A stretch of DNA of 64,000 nt from CAIOHW01 sp964432565 (lineage in GTDB: Bacteria; Bdellovibrionota; UBA1018). The position numbers and the translations under genes were made by a program. Location: assembly GCA_964432565.1 (NCBI GenBank), contig CAYSOA010000011.1, positions 1 through 64,000 of the forward strand. The letters run 5' to 3'. Below, one piece after another: positions 1 to 9,103 of this stretch (positions are counted from its first letter, which is position 1; each line of letters opens with the position of its first letter). The notes under the pieces are model-generated. The model was not told where the DNA came from, did no database searches, and worked only from the letters and a program-made list of their open reading frames with translations.

Positions 1-14
1 TCGGGGGACAAGAC

Positions 15-1568
15 GTGGTTCTCAAACTTCCAGTTTGGTGCCGGCCTCGGCTACCGTCTCTGATCGCGGGCGTTCTGGCCTGTGTCGCCGTTCCAGCGTG
101 GTCCTCGGACGAGGGCGCTCTTCAGCGTCTTTCCGAGGCTCAGCAGCTTTACGCCAAGAAGCAGTACTTCAAGGCCGCCCGCTATGCCTTTTCGGCCATC
201 AACGAAAATCCTTCGCGAAGGCCTGAGGCCTATGCCTGGATCACGCTTTCTCTGATCGAAGCGGGCCTCGAGCAGTCGGCCAGTTATTTTTTCATTCAAG
301 CGCTCGAGACGGGCGATCGAACCGCCATTCGTCGGGTGCTGCCTCGAACCGAGCGAATGATGCTTGCCGTGGGTGCGGACTTCCTGAGCCCCTATCTGCT
401 CAAGCATACGTCATCCCAGGACTACGATGCCCGAAATCGATCGTTCTTTCTGTATACGGCTGCTCGTGACTCTCTTTTAAAGGGGGACGATAAGAAGGCT
501 GTTTCGCTGCTCGGAGGAATTTCTTCGTCCGATCGAAATGCCGATGAGCTTTTTCAACTTCGAGCCTCGGCCCACGCATCAAGTGGACGTCTGGATGCCG
601 CCCTTGCGGATTTTGAAGCGTGCGAACGCTCGGCCGCAGCCTTGTTGAACGAGGGGAATCGCGCGAGCGAGGATCTGAAGAATCGCTGCATTGCCGGACA
701 GGCTCGAGTGCTCTACGAGAAGCAGGATTTTGAGAGGGCCGACCGAGTCTATGACCGGATCTCGAAGGACAGCATCGTCTGGCCCGAGATTCTGTTTGAG
801 CAGGCGTGGAACTCTTATCGTCGAAACGAATTCAACCGGACGCTCGGCAAGCTGGTCTCCTACAAGAGTCCCGCGCTCTCGTTCGTCTACAATCCTGAAG
901 TGGAAGTGCTTCGGGCTCAGGCCTATCTGGCTCTCTGTCTTTATGCCGATGCAGACAAGGTGGTCGCCGAGTTCAATTCGACCCACGCCCTGGTGGGCGA
1001 CGAGGTTCGCGGGCTCCTGGATCGGAGCGGGAAGAGCCTTCCCGGTCTGTTTGATGCTGGCAAGGTTGCCGCTGCCCAGCCCCTGACTTCGGCAAAGCCT
1101 CTCAACCGTCTGATGAACCGATTCGTCCGTTCACCGTCCTTTCAACGCTGGATGCGATCCGAGCGCGAGCTGACCGTTGAGCTGCAGAATATCCGCAGCT
1201 TTGCGTCCTCCCAGCCCGGCGTCGCTGTTGAACGTGGAAAGGGGTTTCCCGAGTTTCTAAATGAGGTTTTGAATTTTCGCCTGAAGGCGATTCGCGCTCT
1301 CGCAGGGGCCTTCGTCAAGAACAGCCTGCTCGACTACCATTCCGAGCTGATCGGCAACTACGAGAAGATGTCGTTCATCAGGCTCGAGATGCTGCGTCGT
1401 TTCAAGGAAAAGCTCATGACTCGTCGACCTGTCGACGAGGAGCGTGCCCGGGGCAACGTCACGCCGTCGCGCCGGGATGACCAGTACCGCTGGTCCTTCA
1501 ACGGGGAGTTCTGGAATGACGAGCTCGGAGATTATGTGTTTGCGCTGGAGTCGGAGTGCCGTGGCTAG
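15..1568 (+). CDS. Exported TPR-like protein, first gene of a Glt/Agl-type cluster
   Basis: A 517-residue protein with a clear N-terminal signal peptide (basic start, hydrophobic stretch at about 14-28, AWS cleavage region), so probably periplasmic or envelope-bound. The mature part is helical and repetitive, with TPR-like A-x-x-x-Y and A-x-x-x-F patterns at about 35-330. No catalytic motif is visible. The start is GTG, preceded by a GGGGGA Shine-Dalgarno at about 8 nt. Only 14 bases of upstream sequence are present, so an earlier start cannot be excluded. Its stop overlaps the GTG of the next TPR gene (GTGGCTAG), implying translational coupling. The following FHA/AgmX-tail gene suggests a role like the TPR scaffold proteins (AglT/GltE type) of Myxococcus gliding. 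That role is inference from context; TPR sequence alone does not assign function. Confidence 0.75.
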   Translation: MVLKLPVWCRPRLPSLIAGVLACVAVPAWSSDEGALQRLSEAQQLYAKKQYFKAARYAFSAINENPSRRPEAYAWITLSLIEAGLEQSASYFFIQALETGDRTAIRRVLPRTERMMLAVGADFLSPYLLKHTSSQDYDARNRSFFLYTAARDSLLKGDDKKAVSLLGGISSSDRNADELFQLRASAHASSGRLDAALADFEACERSAAALLNEGNRASEDLKNRCIAGQARVLYEKQDFERADRVYDRISKDSIVWPEILFEQAWNSYRRNEFNRTLGKLVSYKSPALSFVYNPEVEVLRAQAYLALCLYADADKVVAEFNSTHALVGDEVRGLLDRSGKSLPGLFDAGKVAAAQPLTSAKPLNRLMNRFVRSPSFQRWMRSERELTVELQNIRSFASSQPGVAVERGKGFPEFLNEVLNFRLKAIRALAGAFVKNSLLDYHSELIGNYEKMSFIRLEMLRRFKEKLMTRRPVDEERARGNVTPSRRDDQYRWSFNGEFWNDELGDYVFALESECRG

Positions 1569-4500
1569 GCCCCTGGGTGCCCTTTCATTGATGGTTTTGC
1601 TCTACTCCGCTCCCTTGCTGGCGGATGCTCTGGAACGAACGCCTGCGGCAGCGGGGTACACCGAGCAGGAAGCCCGCGCCGTGATGACGGCCGACGAGCA
1701 GAAGATTCGTGAGCTACGCGACCAGGAAGTCGAGGAACTCAGGCTGGCTCTCTCGCGTCGGCAGCCCGAGGCGAGACGAGCAGATCTTTACCTTCGACTG
1801 GCTGAAATCCACATCGAAGCCTATCGGTTCGAGTTTCTCGTTGAGGGCCGGATTCACGATCAACGGCTTGAAAAGGGAATCGCCGCTCGAAAGATCGATC
1901 GATCGAGGTCAATGCCCTACCTTCGACTGGCGATCGAAGCCTGTCAGAAGATCATCGACTTTGGCATCCCCTATGAGCGCATGGACCAGGTGCTGTACTT
2001 TCTAGCCTACAACCATGCCGAACTGGGCGATGAAAACCGTTCACGTGACTATTACCAGCAGCTGGTTCGAAGGTATTCTTCGAGCAGCTACGCCGTCGAG
2101 GCCCTGCGTGAGCTGGGCGAGGCGGCCTTTCGAAGTCGCGATTATCGAACGGCGCTGCCCTATTTCGAGCAGGTTCTCGCCCGGGCCGCCCAGTCGCCGG
2201 GCTTTCAGGTACAGCTTCCGCGAGTCCGACATCGGATCGCCTGGTGCCTCTACCGTCTGAGGCAGTACGACAAGGCCGTCTACCAGATGAAGGAGGCGAT
2301 TCGTCTGGCGGGAATGGGAGGCGAGCGGCTTTTTTCGATCCGTGAAGAGGCGCTTCGCGATCTGGCACTCTTCATGACCGAGTCGGGCAATGTTCCGGAT
2401 GCGATTCAGTATTTCAGGAAGGTGGTCGGCGATCAGAAGTTCTATCCGAGAGTACTCGAGTCGCTGGGACGGCAGTATGAGAGGAATGTCGAGCCGGAAA
2501 AAGCGACCCAGGTCTACGAATCGCTGCTCGAAACGCATCCCGACGATGAGGCGGCCTTTCGCGTGCGGGTCAAGCTGGTCGATCTCGATCTGCGTCGAGG
2601 ACGGTATTCCAGCGCATTGGCGCGCATTGAAGGTATCCGGCTTTATTCGTCGGCGGAGGGTGAGACCGAAACGTCGTGGCAGAACCTTCGGGCCATGATT
2701 CGTCGCACGGCCACCGAGAGCCATGAGGCCTATCGCAAGAAGGCCGATCGAAAGTCTCTGGTTGTGGCCGAACAGTTTTATGAGCGGTACCTCGATCCGA
2801 TTCTGAAGCTTTCAGATTCGAGGAACGAGACTCCCGAAATTCGGATGTACCTTGCCGATGTGAAGCGCGAGCGAGGTCTTTCGAAGGAGGCATCCGCGCT
2901 TTACCGCAAGGTCGTCGAGGGAGGCGACAAGCGCTATGCGAAGGAGGCGGCGGCTCTATGGACGGCCAGTCTTGCCGATGCGATTCGCAGGGATTCGAGT
3001 GCTTCGAAGAAGTCGATCGTGGTTCGGAATGATCCGACGGATTTAGAGCGCGAATTCGTTCAGGCCTCCGACGTGCTGAACGAAGCCCTCGAGGGAACGA
3101 CGGAGGCACGTGAGGCGCGCCTGAAGTCTTCCCAGGTTCTGGCCGCCTATCCGGGCTCGCAGTCGGAGGCGCTCAAGCGGATCAAGAGCCTCATGAAACA
3201 GCATCCTCGATCAGGGCAGGCCGTCACGGCGGCGCGACTCTGGCTTCAGATTTTTGCAGATCGCCTGACTGCTTCCGAAAAAATCGAGAAGTCGGGCAAG
3301 GTTTCGCGGGACAACGCCGAAGACCTTGAGGAGGCCATCGAGGACATTCGAGAGTACCCGGAGGTGCTCGCCTTTGACCTCGAAAAGGGCGCCAAGCTCA
3401 AGGCAGCGCTCGCCGAGCAGCAGGCAAGGCTCAAGGTCATGGAGATCGCCTTTTTCGAGAAGGACGAGGACTTCAAGGGGGCCGCAAAGCTTTATGAACG
3501 CTACGCCGCCGAGGCGCGCGATCCCTCGGTCGCCGGCAAGGCCTTTGAAAACGCCGTCGCAAGCTGGCTGCGCATCAATGACCTGAAGAACGCCGACCGT
3601 GTGATCGGTGACTGGCAAAAGCGCATACCCGACAGCAAGGCAGCAGCCCAGGCCATGAGGAACTCGGCCACTCTACTTTTTATTCGGGGTGGTTTTCGGG
3701 GGAGTGCCGAAGTGCTCGAACGGCTGGCCGAATTCACCCGGGACCCCGAGCCAACCCTGGCGGGAATCCGCATTCTGGCTGGAGCGGGCGAGTCTGAGGC
3801 GCTCGATGCCATGGTGGGACGATTCCTGAAGACGTTTCCAAAATCTCCCCTACGCGCTCGCGCCCTTCTGGTGCTCGCACGGGAGCAGGAGCGCCAGGAG
3901 ACTCCCGCTCTCGCGATCCAGACTTATCGACAATGCCTTTCGGTGGCAGGTGCCCCTGAGGAGCCCGAGTGTGCAGTCCGCCTCTCTCGGCATCAATTGC
4001 AGGCGGGAGGTCGTGAAGAAGCGCTGGGCTTGCTCGAGAGGGCCGTACGGTTTTCAAAGAAGGGAACCGGTTCGTTCTTTACGGCGATGGCTCGTTACGA
4101 GCTGGCCCGCCTCGTGGAGCAGTCGATCGAATCGCCGAAGCTGACGCGTGAGACGCTGGCCAAGGAGCTTCCTGGACGACTGAAGGCCTTCGAACGGATT
4201 CAGAAGGCCTATGCCGCTACTCTCGAGGCCGGAGGTGGCTTCTCGATCGGAGCCTCTCGTCGGCTGGTCCAGGTGGCTCTCGAGCTGGCTGCTGAGATGG
4301 AGCAGCTCGCTCCCGGAGATTCGAGCGTGGGCAAGCTGGTTGCGTCTCTGAGGGCGACGGCCTTTCAGTTCTTCCAGAAGTCTGAAAAGAAGGCGGTGGC
4401 GGCCGAGTGGATCAGTGCCGAATTACCGGCAATGCTGGTCGAAGTGGGAATTTTTCAGAAAAGAGCCGTTGCTCAAGGGCCGATGCCGCGTCTGTCCCAC

Positions 4501-5187
4501 GTCGAATTCCTCGCCTTCGGGCAGGAGGAATTCGGAATCTCCAAGCTTCGGGAGCAGCTATCCCGAGACACTGCCAATGCGGCGCTCTGGGGTCGCTATG
4601 CGCTCTGGCTCGCCCGTGAGGAGGAACGTCCCGGACTTGCGGCCGTGGCTCTGGACCGCGTACTCGCTATCGATCCGAAAAGCGTCGCTGCTCTCAACAA
4701 CCTTGCAGTCGTGAAAATCGCCGAGGAGCCCGCCGGGCTGGATGACGCATGGGTTGCCGAGCAGGTGCACGCCCTGTTGAAGGAGGCCAGTTCGCGAGAA
4801 ACGCTCACGACGACGATTCGGGCAAATCGCGGTCAGATGCTCAATTATTTTGGACTGCACTCGGCGGCGAAAAAAGTCTGGGAGCAGGTGCAGCTCAAGG
4901 ACCGATCCTCGTTGGCCGAGGACGGCCTCGGGGTTGCGCTTCAGGGCGTTGGAAATCTCTCGCTTGCCCGAAGCGCCTTCGTGCGTTCCCGCGAGGCGGG
5001 GGCCGATTCGCGGCGCTTTGCCCAGGCCTTTCACGAGGCAGCCGTTTCGGCGGTGAAAGATTCGGCCGCCTGCATCGAGCGGTTGTCGGAGATGAGGGAT
5101 CCCGTCGGCGCACAGGAGTCGTTCGCCGCAAGCAAACTCAAGGAGGCCTGCAGGTCATGGAATACCGGCAAACCCCAATCGAACTAG
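1561..5187 (+). CDS. Large exported TPR repeat protein (gliding/adhesion-type scaffold)
   Basis: About 1208 residues from a GTG start that overlaps the previous stop by 8 bases. This start gives an ideal signal peptide (hydrophobic stretch at about 5-18, ending LLADA), and GGAG motifs lie just upstream. The reading frame stays open further upstream, but that part has no signal peptide and lies inside the preceding gene. The protein is almost entirely helical repeats of TPR type, for example around residues 110-330 (Y-x-x-A-x-x-Y-F-x-x-V patterns) and again near 740-870 and 1040-1150. No enzymatic motif is seen. Large periplasmic TPR proteins are structural parts of Myxococcus Glt complexes (AgmK/GltI class), so a protein-protein scaffold in the envelope is the best inference. 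The exact orthologue cannot be named from repeat sequence. Confidence 0.75.
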   Translation: MARPLGALSLMVLLYSAPLLADALERTPAAAGYTEQEARAVMTADEQKIRELRDQEVEELRLALSRRQPEARRADLYLRLAEIHIEAYRFEFLVEGRIHDQRLEKGIAARKIDRSRSMPYLRLAIEACQKIIDFGIPYERMDQVLYFLAYNHAELGDENRSRDYYQQLVRRYSSSSYAVEALRELGEAAFRSRDYRTALPYFEQVLARAAQSPGFQVQLPRVRHRIAWCLYRLRQYDKAVYQMKEAIRLAGMGGERLFSIREEALRDLALFMTESGNVPDAIQYFRKVVGDQKFYPRVLESLGRQYERNVEPEKATQVYESLLETHPDDEAAFRVRVKLVDLDLRRGRYSSALARIEGIRLYSSAEGETETSWQNLRAMIRRTATESHEAYRKKADRKSLVVAEQFYERYLDPILKLSDSRNETPEIRMYLADVKRERGLSKEASALYRKVVEGGDKRYAKEAAALWTASLADAIRRDSSASKKSIVVRNDPTDLEREFVQASDVLNEALEGTTEAREARLKSSQVLAAYPGSQSEALKRIKSLMKQHPRSGQAVTAARLWLQIFADRLTASEKIEKSGKVSRDNAEDLEEAIEDIREYPEVLAFDLEKGAKLKAALAEQQARLKVMEIAFFEKDEDFKGAAKLYERYAAEARDPSVAGKAFENAVASWLRINDLKNADRVIGDWQKRIPDSKAAAQAMRNSATLLFIRGGFRGSAEVLERLAEFTRDPEPTLAGIRILAGAGESEALDAMVGRFLKTFPKSPLRARALLVLAREQERQETPALAIQTYRQCLSVAGAPEEPECAVRLSRHQLQAGGREEALGLLERAVRFSKKGTGSFFTAMARYELARLVEQSIESPKLTRETLAKELPGRLKAFERIQKAYAATLEAGGGFSIGASRRLVQVALELAAEMEQLAPGDSSVGKLVASLRATAFQFFQKSEKKAVAAEWISAELPAMLVEVGIFQKRAVAQGPMPRLSHVEFLAFGQEEFGISKLREQLSRDTANAALWGRYALWLAREEERPGLAAVALDRVLAIDPKSVAALNNLAVVKIAEEPAGLDDAWVAEQVHALLKEASSRETLTTTIRANRGQMLNYFGLHSAAKKVWEQVQLKDRSSLAEDGLGVALQGVGNLSLARSAFVRSREAGADSRRFAQAFHEAAVSAVKDSAACIERLSEMRDPVGAQESFAASKLKEACRSWNTGKPQSN

Positions 5188-5510
5188 ATAGTGAAAAGGC
5201 CCGGGTTCTTTATCGCGCCGGGCTCGCCGCCATGATCCTGAATGTCGTGGCGTCGATGGCTCTCGTCGCGGGAATCTTCTGGTCGCGCCCTTCCGAGGCG
5301 GCCGAGAAAAAGACTCCCCGCAGGGAGCCCCGAATCATCTATCCCAAGAAAACCGAACTCGACTTCGAGGGCCTGGGCATCGAAGGCGAAGTACGAAATC
5401 CCGGCGAGCTTTACTTTCAGCGTCGCCAGGAGGAGAAATTTGGATCCCTGGTACAGCCCCGAACGAATTTCCGACGCATGATCCTTCGGGATCTGATGCA
5501 AACGCGGTGA
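5157..5510 (+). CDS. Small single-pass membrane protein between TPR and FHA genes
   Basis: A 117-residue protein with one transmembrane segment at about 19-39 and short N-terminal cytoplasmic residues. The 75-residue tail, rich in charged residues (R-I-I-Y-P-K-K, then Q-R-R-Q-E-E-K), is predicted periplasmic. The ATG at 5157 is preceded by AAGGAGG and lies 31 bases inside the end of the large TPR gene. The frame is open much further upstream but only as an overlap of that gene. I do not recognise a family. Its position between two machine-like genes, in the same overlapping series, suggests an inner-membrane subunit bridging cytoplasmic and periplasmic parts. That role is inference. Confidence 0.7.
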   Translation: MEYRQTPIELDSEKARVLYRAGLAAMILNVVASMALVAGIFWSRPSEAAEKKTPRREPRIIYPKKTELDFEGLGIEGEVRNPGELYFQRRQEEKFGSLVQPRTNFRRMILRDLMQTR

Positions 5511-5517
5511 GGTCGAG

Positions 5518-7521
5518 ATGAGCGAGATCGAATCTGGCAGGACGTCTACGGCACAAGAGCGAAACCTCCGAGAGTGGGTGGCTGTTTTTCGCGTGAGCGA
5601 CCCCGAGGGTCGTGAAACCGCTCTGCGCATTCAGAAGCCGCGGCTGGTCATCGGCTCGGTGGAATCGGCCGATATCCGCCTGGGAGGCGAGAAGGTGTCG
5701 CCGATTCATGCCGTCGTCGAACTCACCCGTGAGGGAAGAGGGGATGGCGTCATCGAGGCGACCCTTTTCGACCTGGCGAGCGACTCAGGCGTGAAGCTCA
5801 ACGGCCAGGGCGTCGTCACCAGCTCGCTTTCCGAGGGAGACGTCATCGAAATCGGAATGCACCGACTGGTCTTTGGCTGGAACCGCCTCGATGAGGTCGA
5901 GCGTCCCGCGACGATCGAGACCGGCGGTGATCGGCTTTTCAAGCGTGCGGACGAAGACTTCAGCTCGCTTCTCAGCGAGGAGCCGCCGGAGCAGGAGATC
6001 TTCGATCATGGTGCCGAGAAGCGTCCGGCGCTGGAGATCGTCATGTCGTGGCGGGGGCTGATTCTCGATGTTCGGCATTTCGTCTCCGAATCGCGGGTTC
6101 GAATCGGAGCGTCCCGTCGAGCTGAATTTGCCATTCCCGCCGTGCTCTCTTCCGACACCCATCAGCTGGTAACCCGCTCGGGATCGCAATTCGTCCTCAA
6201 TCTTGATCCGAAGCTCAAGGGCGTCGTCCAGCGCTCGGGCAGGCTCGAGCGCGTTGAGTCGCTGGGCGATGGTTCAGTTCCCCTGGATACCGGCGTTTTT
6301 GCCAAGCTGTCGGCCGGTGAGGTCGATTTCTATCTCTCGCAGACAGCCGCTCCCCCGCGACTGCGCGCTGGCAGTGACCGGCGTCGGGATGCTTTCTTGT
6401 TTCGAACAATGACTCTGTCGTTGCTCTTCACCGGGCTCTTCTTCTTTTCTCTGAGTCGCATGACGGTGCCTCAGCAGATTGAGGCCGAACAGCTTCCCGA
6501 GCGCATCGCAACGATCCTGTATCAGCCGGAGAAGTATGCGCAGCCTCGCATTCCGCAGCCGAAGCCGGCGCCAGAGCCTGCGCCCAAGGCTCTTCCCGAA
6601 AAACCCCAGGTCACGAAGGTAGATCTGAAGCCCAACCCCGAGAATGCGAAGAAGCCGATTCCCAAGGAGATTCAGCTCGGAAAGCAGGCACCCAAGCCCT
6701 CTGGCCGAAAGCAGAGCGTCGCGCAGGACCGTGCCAAGGAAGGTGAAGGAGCCCGAGCCAAAGGAAAGGAAGGACGGCGTGGCGAACGCAACGCCCGAGG
6801 TCGGGGGGGAGTGGCCCAGGATCTTGCCAAGCGCCCGTCTCCTCAGGGAGGGGCAGGCGCTGGTGGCGGTGGAGAGAGCCAGGTCAATGATGTCGGGAAC
6901 GTCGATCTGCTCAAGGGCGCGACCGAAAAGATTCAAGACCTGCTCGGAAACAGTGCTGCTCGCCTGGGCAAGGATGGATCCAAGCTCAAGGGTTTTGGGG
7001 GCTTCACCTCTTACGGTACTGGCGGCCAGGCATTGAGTGGAACCGGGCAGGGGGGCGGTGGAAGCGCTGACACCTTGGCTGGTGGGCTCGGTAAGCAGGG
7101 CCGCGGAGGCGGTCGTGTTGGAACGGGTCTCGGGGCTGCTGGAGACGGCTCAGGTATCATTGGTGGCAAGACCCGCGTGGTGATTCGCTCGGGAGGACCC
7201 GAGGAGGCCGTGGTGATGGGGGCCATCGATGCCTCTGCGATCGAGGCCGCACTCCTGGCTCACAGGGATGAATTTCGGCTCTGCTATGAGCGCGAAATCA
7301 ATGCCGAGAATCCGAATCTCGCGGGTCGAGTGGGAACCAGTTTCGTCATTGGAGCGCAAGGCCGGGTAACCCAGGCGGGCGTGGCATCGACGACCCTCAG
7401 GAATGCCAATACGGAGCGCTGCATCCTGAACGTCATTCGACGCATCGATTTTCCGATGCCACGAGGCGGCGGGATTGTTCAGGTGACGTATCCCTTCAAG
7501 TTCTCTCCCGCCGGAGGATGA
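5518..7521 (+). CDS. FHA-domain, transmembrane, AgmX/PglI C-terminal-domain protein (GltG-like)
   Basis: A 667-residue three-part protein. Residues about 28-120 form an FHA-like phosphothreonine-binding module (R-L-V-I-G-S start, V-S-P-I-H-A-V, L-N-G-Q). A second, weaker FHA-like region covers about 175-285. One membrane helix lies at about 293-312. A Pro/Lys-rich stretch (330-400) and a Gly-rich linker (400-550) follow, as in TonB-like proteins that span the periplasm. The last 100 residues match the AgmX/PglI C-terminal tail found in Myxococcus motility proteins: V-M-G-x-I-D at about 564, F-R-L-C-Y-E-R near 588, E-R-C-I near 634, ending in a basic-Pro region. The Cys pair probably forms a disulfide. 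Myxococcus GltG has this FHA-TM-tail plan; it links the inner-membrane motor to periplasmic partners. The start ATG is 7 bases after the previous stop. Confidence 0.85.
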   Translation: MSEIESGRTSTAQERNLREWVAVFRVSDPEGRETALRIQKPRLVIGSVESADIRLGGEKVSPIHAVVELTREGRGDGVIEATLFDLASDSGVKLNGQGVVTSSLSEGDVIEIGMHRLVFGWNRLDEVERPATIETGGDRLFKRADEDFSSLLSEEPPEQEIFDHGAEKRPALEIVMSWRGLILDVRHFVSESRVRIGASRRAEFAIPAVLSSDTHQLVTRSGSQFVLNLDPKLKGVVQRSGRLERVESLGDGSVPLDTGVFAKLSAGEVDFYLSQTAAPPRLRAGSDRRRDAFLFRTMTLSLLFTGLFFFSLSRMTVPQQIEAEQLPERIATILYQPEKYAQPRIPQPKPAPEPAPKALPEKPQVTKVDLKPNPENAKKPIPKEIQLGKQAPKPSGRKQSVAQDRAKEGEGARAKGKEGRRGERNARGRGGVAQDLAKRPSPQGGAGAGGGGESQVNDVGNVDLLKGATEKIQDLLGNSAARLGKDGSKLKGFGGFTSYGTGGQALSGTGQGGGGSADTLAGGLGKQGRGGGRVGTGLGAAGDGSGIIGGKTRVVIRSGGPEEAVVMGAIDASAIEAALLAHRDEFRLCYEREINAENPNLAGRVGTSFVIGAQGRVTQAGVASTTLRNANTERCILNVIRRIDFPMPRGGGIVQVTYPFKFSPAGG

Positions 7522-7525
7522 TGGG

Positions 7526-7999
7526 GTGAGGTTGCGGGTCGCCCTGCTCTTCCTGCTTCCGGGGCTTTTCGTGGGGGACTGCTCCTGGGGGGGAGCCACA
7601 AGCGAATTTGCTCCGCTCGAAGTTCGTGCAGGGGTGCCGCTCCGTTTTCGCCTCTCTCTTCCTGCGGGCTACAAGGTCAATCCCGAGGCTCCGAGTGTGC
7701 TGCAGCTTCGTGCAGCTGACGGCACTACGGTTGGGCGCTGGGACACGCAGGCTCTCGAACGTCTGGCGCTCGATCTGGGGCGTCTAGAGCAAGCGAAGGA
7801 GCCTTCTGGGGGGCACGCCACGCTCGAAGGAAGAATCTTCTACTGCGAAAAACGGGATGCCAGAGTCTGCATCACTCGAAACTTTCGGCAGCGGATCGAA
7901 GCGCTGCCTTCTGCGGCCCAGACCGAGGTGCTCTGGCATCTGGAGCCTCCGACGGCTCTTTCATCCGGCCCTTTCCAGCGCCCGTCGTCCGTGCGATGA
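7526..7999 (+). CDS. Small exported protein with a conserved-looking Cys pair
   Basis: A 157-residue protein starting at GTG, with GGAGG 8 bases upstream, inside the end of the FHA gene region. It has a hydrophobic signal sequence at about 4-16. The Cys at 19 (V-G-D-C) is a poor lipobox because Asp precedes Cys, so lipoprotein status is doubtful. The body contains L-P-A-G-Y-K-V-N-P-E-A-P and, further on, F-Y-C-x8-C-I. From memory, this pattern resembles the small beta-sandwich domain found with some thioredoxin/NHL-repeat and DsbD-like proteins; I cannot confirm that here. The two Cys near residues 110-120 could form a disulfide. It is co-transcribed with the FHA protein and ends 7 bases before the agmatinase gene. 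Confidence 0.65.
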   Translation: MRLRVALLFLLPGLFVGDCSWGGATSEFAPLEVRAGVPLRFRLSLPAGYKVNPEAPSVLQLRAADGTTVGRWDTQALERLALDLGRLEQAKEPSGGHATLEGRIFYCEKRDARVCITRNFRQRIEALPSAAQTEVLWHLEPPTALSSGPFQRPSSVR

Positions 8000-8006
8000 A
8001 CGGGAA

Positions 8007-9101
8007 ATGAACGAAAGTTTATCGATTCCGGGTTTCGATCCCAATGCTGCAGCGACTGAAGATTCGGGTGTGTTCGGCCTGCCCTTCAACGAAGAGCAGG
8101 CGAAGGTCGTGCTTCTGCCGGTTCCCTGGGAAGTGACGACTTCCTACGGAGGTGGAACCTCTCGCGGACCTGAAGCGATTCTTGAGGCCAGTCGCCAGGT
8201 CGACCTGTTTGACCTGGATGTCGAGACGCCCTACGCGCCCGGAATTTTCATGCGTGAGAATTCGGCTGAGATCCTGGCACGAAACAAAGAGGGGCGTGAA
8301 CTCGCGCAAAAGGTGATCGCTGTCGGTGGTGACGTTTCTAGCCACCCCGAACTCCAGCAGGCTCTCAGTCGAGTGAATGCGCTTTCGGTCGAGATGAACG
8401 ACTGGGTTCATGCCCAGGTTCGCGACCTGCTGGAGGCTGGCAAGATCGTAGGTCTGGTTGGTGGAGATCATTCCACACCGTTTGGTGCCATTCGTGCCCA
8501 TGCCGAATGGTTTTCAGTGCCTTCGGGAGGCAGGCCCCGCGAGTTCGGTGTTCTGCATTTCGACGCCCACTCGGACACGCGCGAGGCCTATGAGGGCTTC
8601 GAGTATTCCCATGCCTCGATCATGCACAATGTGCTTCAGCATATTCCCCAGGTCACGAAGCTCGTTCAGGTCGGAATTCGGGACGTCTGCGAGCAGGAGA
8701 TGACGTATTGCCGATCGCAGGGGGAGCGGGTTCGCACCTATTTTGATCGAGACCTGGTTGCCAGTCGCTTTCGCGGCGAGACATTCGAGGGATTTGCCAA
8801 TCGCATCGTCGCCGATCTTCCCGAGCAGGTCTATGTTTCGTTCGACATCGATGGACTCGATCCCCGATATTGCCCGAATACGGGCACTCCGGTTCCGGGG
8901 GGACTGGACTTCAGCGAGGCGGTCTGGATCCTCAAGTCCCTCGTGCGTTCGGGACGGCGCATCGTGGGTTTCGACCTCAATGAGGTGTCGCCGGGCGATG
9001 GATCAAGCGAGTGGGATGCCAACTGTGGAGCGCGAATGCTCTACAAGCTGGTCGGTTTCACGTTGGCCAGCCAGAACCAGTGTCGCTTGAGCTGGGATTG
9101 A
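8007..9101 (+). CDS. Agmatinase/arginase-family ureohydrolase
   Basis: A 364-residue protein with all the ureohydrolase metal-binding signatures: G-G-D-H-S at about 152-156, F-D-A-H-S-D-T near 185-191 followed by Y-S-H-A-S, and F-D-I-D-G-L-D-P near 278-285 followed by G-T-P-V-P-G-G-L. These residues bind the two Mn ions that activate water for guanidino hydrolysis. The GTGTPxPGG segment is closest to agmatinases (agmatine to putrescine plus urea), but related formimidoylglutamases and guanidinobutyrases cannot be excluded by eye. The ATG at 8007 was chosen because the open frame upstream lies inside the preceding gene. Its place as last gene of the motility-type series is odd; it may simply share the transcript. 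The convergent tolR gene ends only 2 bases away. Confidence 0.85.
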   Translation: MNESLSIPGFDPNAAATEDSGVFGLPFNEEQAKVVLLPVPWEVTTSYGGGTSRGPEAILEASRQVDLFDLDVETPYAPGIFMRENSAEILARNKEGRELAQKVIAVGGDVSSHPELQQALSRVNALSVEMNDWVHAQVRDLLEAGKIVGLVGGDHSTPFGAIRAHAEWFSVPSGGRPREFGVLHFDAHSDTREAYEGFEYSHASIMHNVLQHIPQVTKLVQVGIRDVCEQEMTYCRSQGERVRTYFDRDLVASRFRGETFEGFANRIVADLPEQVYVSFDIDGLDPRYCPNTGTPVPGGLDFSEAVWILKSLVRSGRRIVGFDLNEVSPGDGSSEWDANCGARMLYKLVGFTLASQNQCRLSWD

Positions 9102-9103
9102 GC

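Noticed and set aside
1444..1560. An earlier start for the large TPR protein
   Set aside because: It has no signal peptide and lies inside the first gene; GTG 1561 gives a normal signal peptide and coupled start.
5518..7521. TonB identity for the FHA/AgmX-tail protein
   Set aside because: The C-terminal residues match the AgmX/PglI tail, not the TonB Y-P-x-x-A domain, and no TonB-dependent receptor is near.
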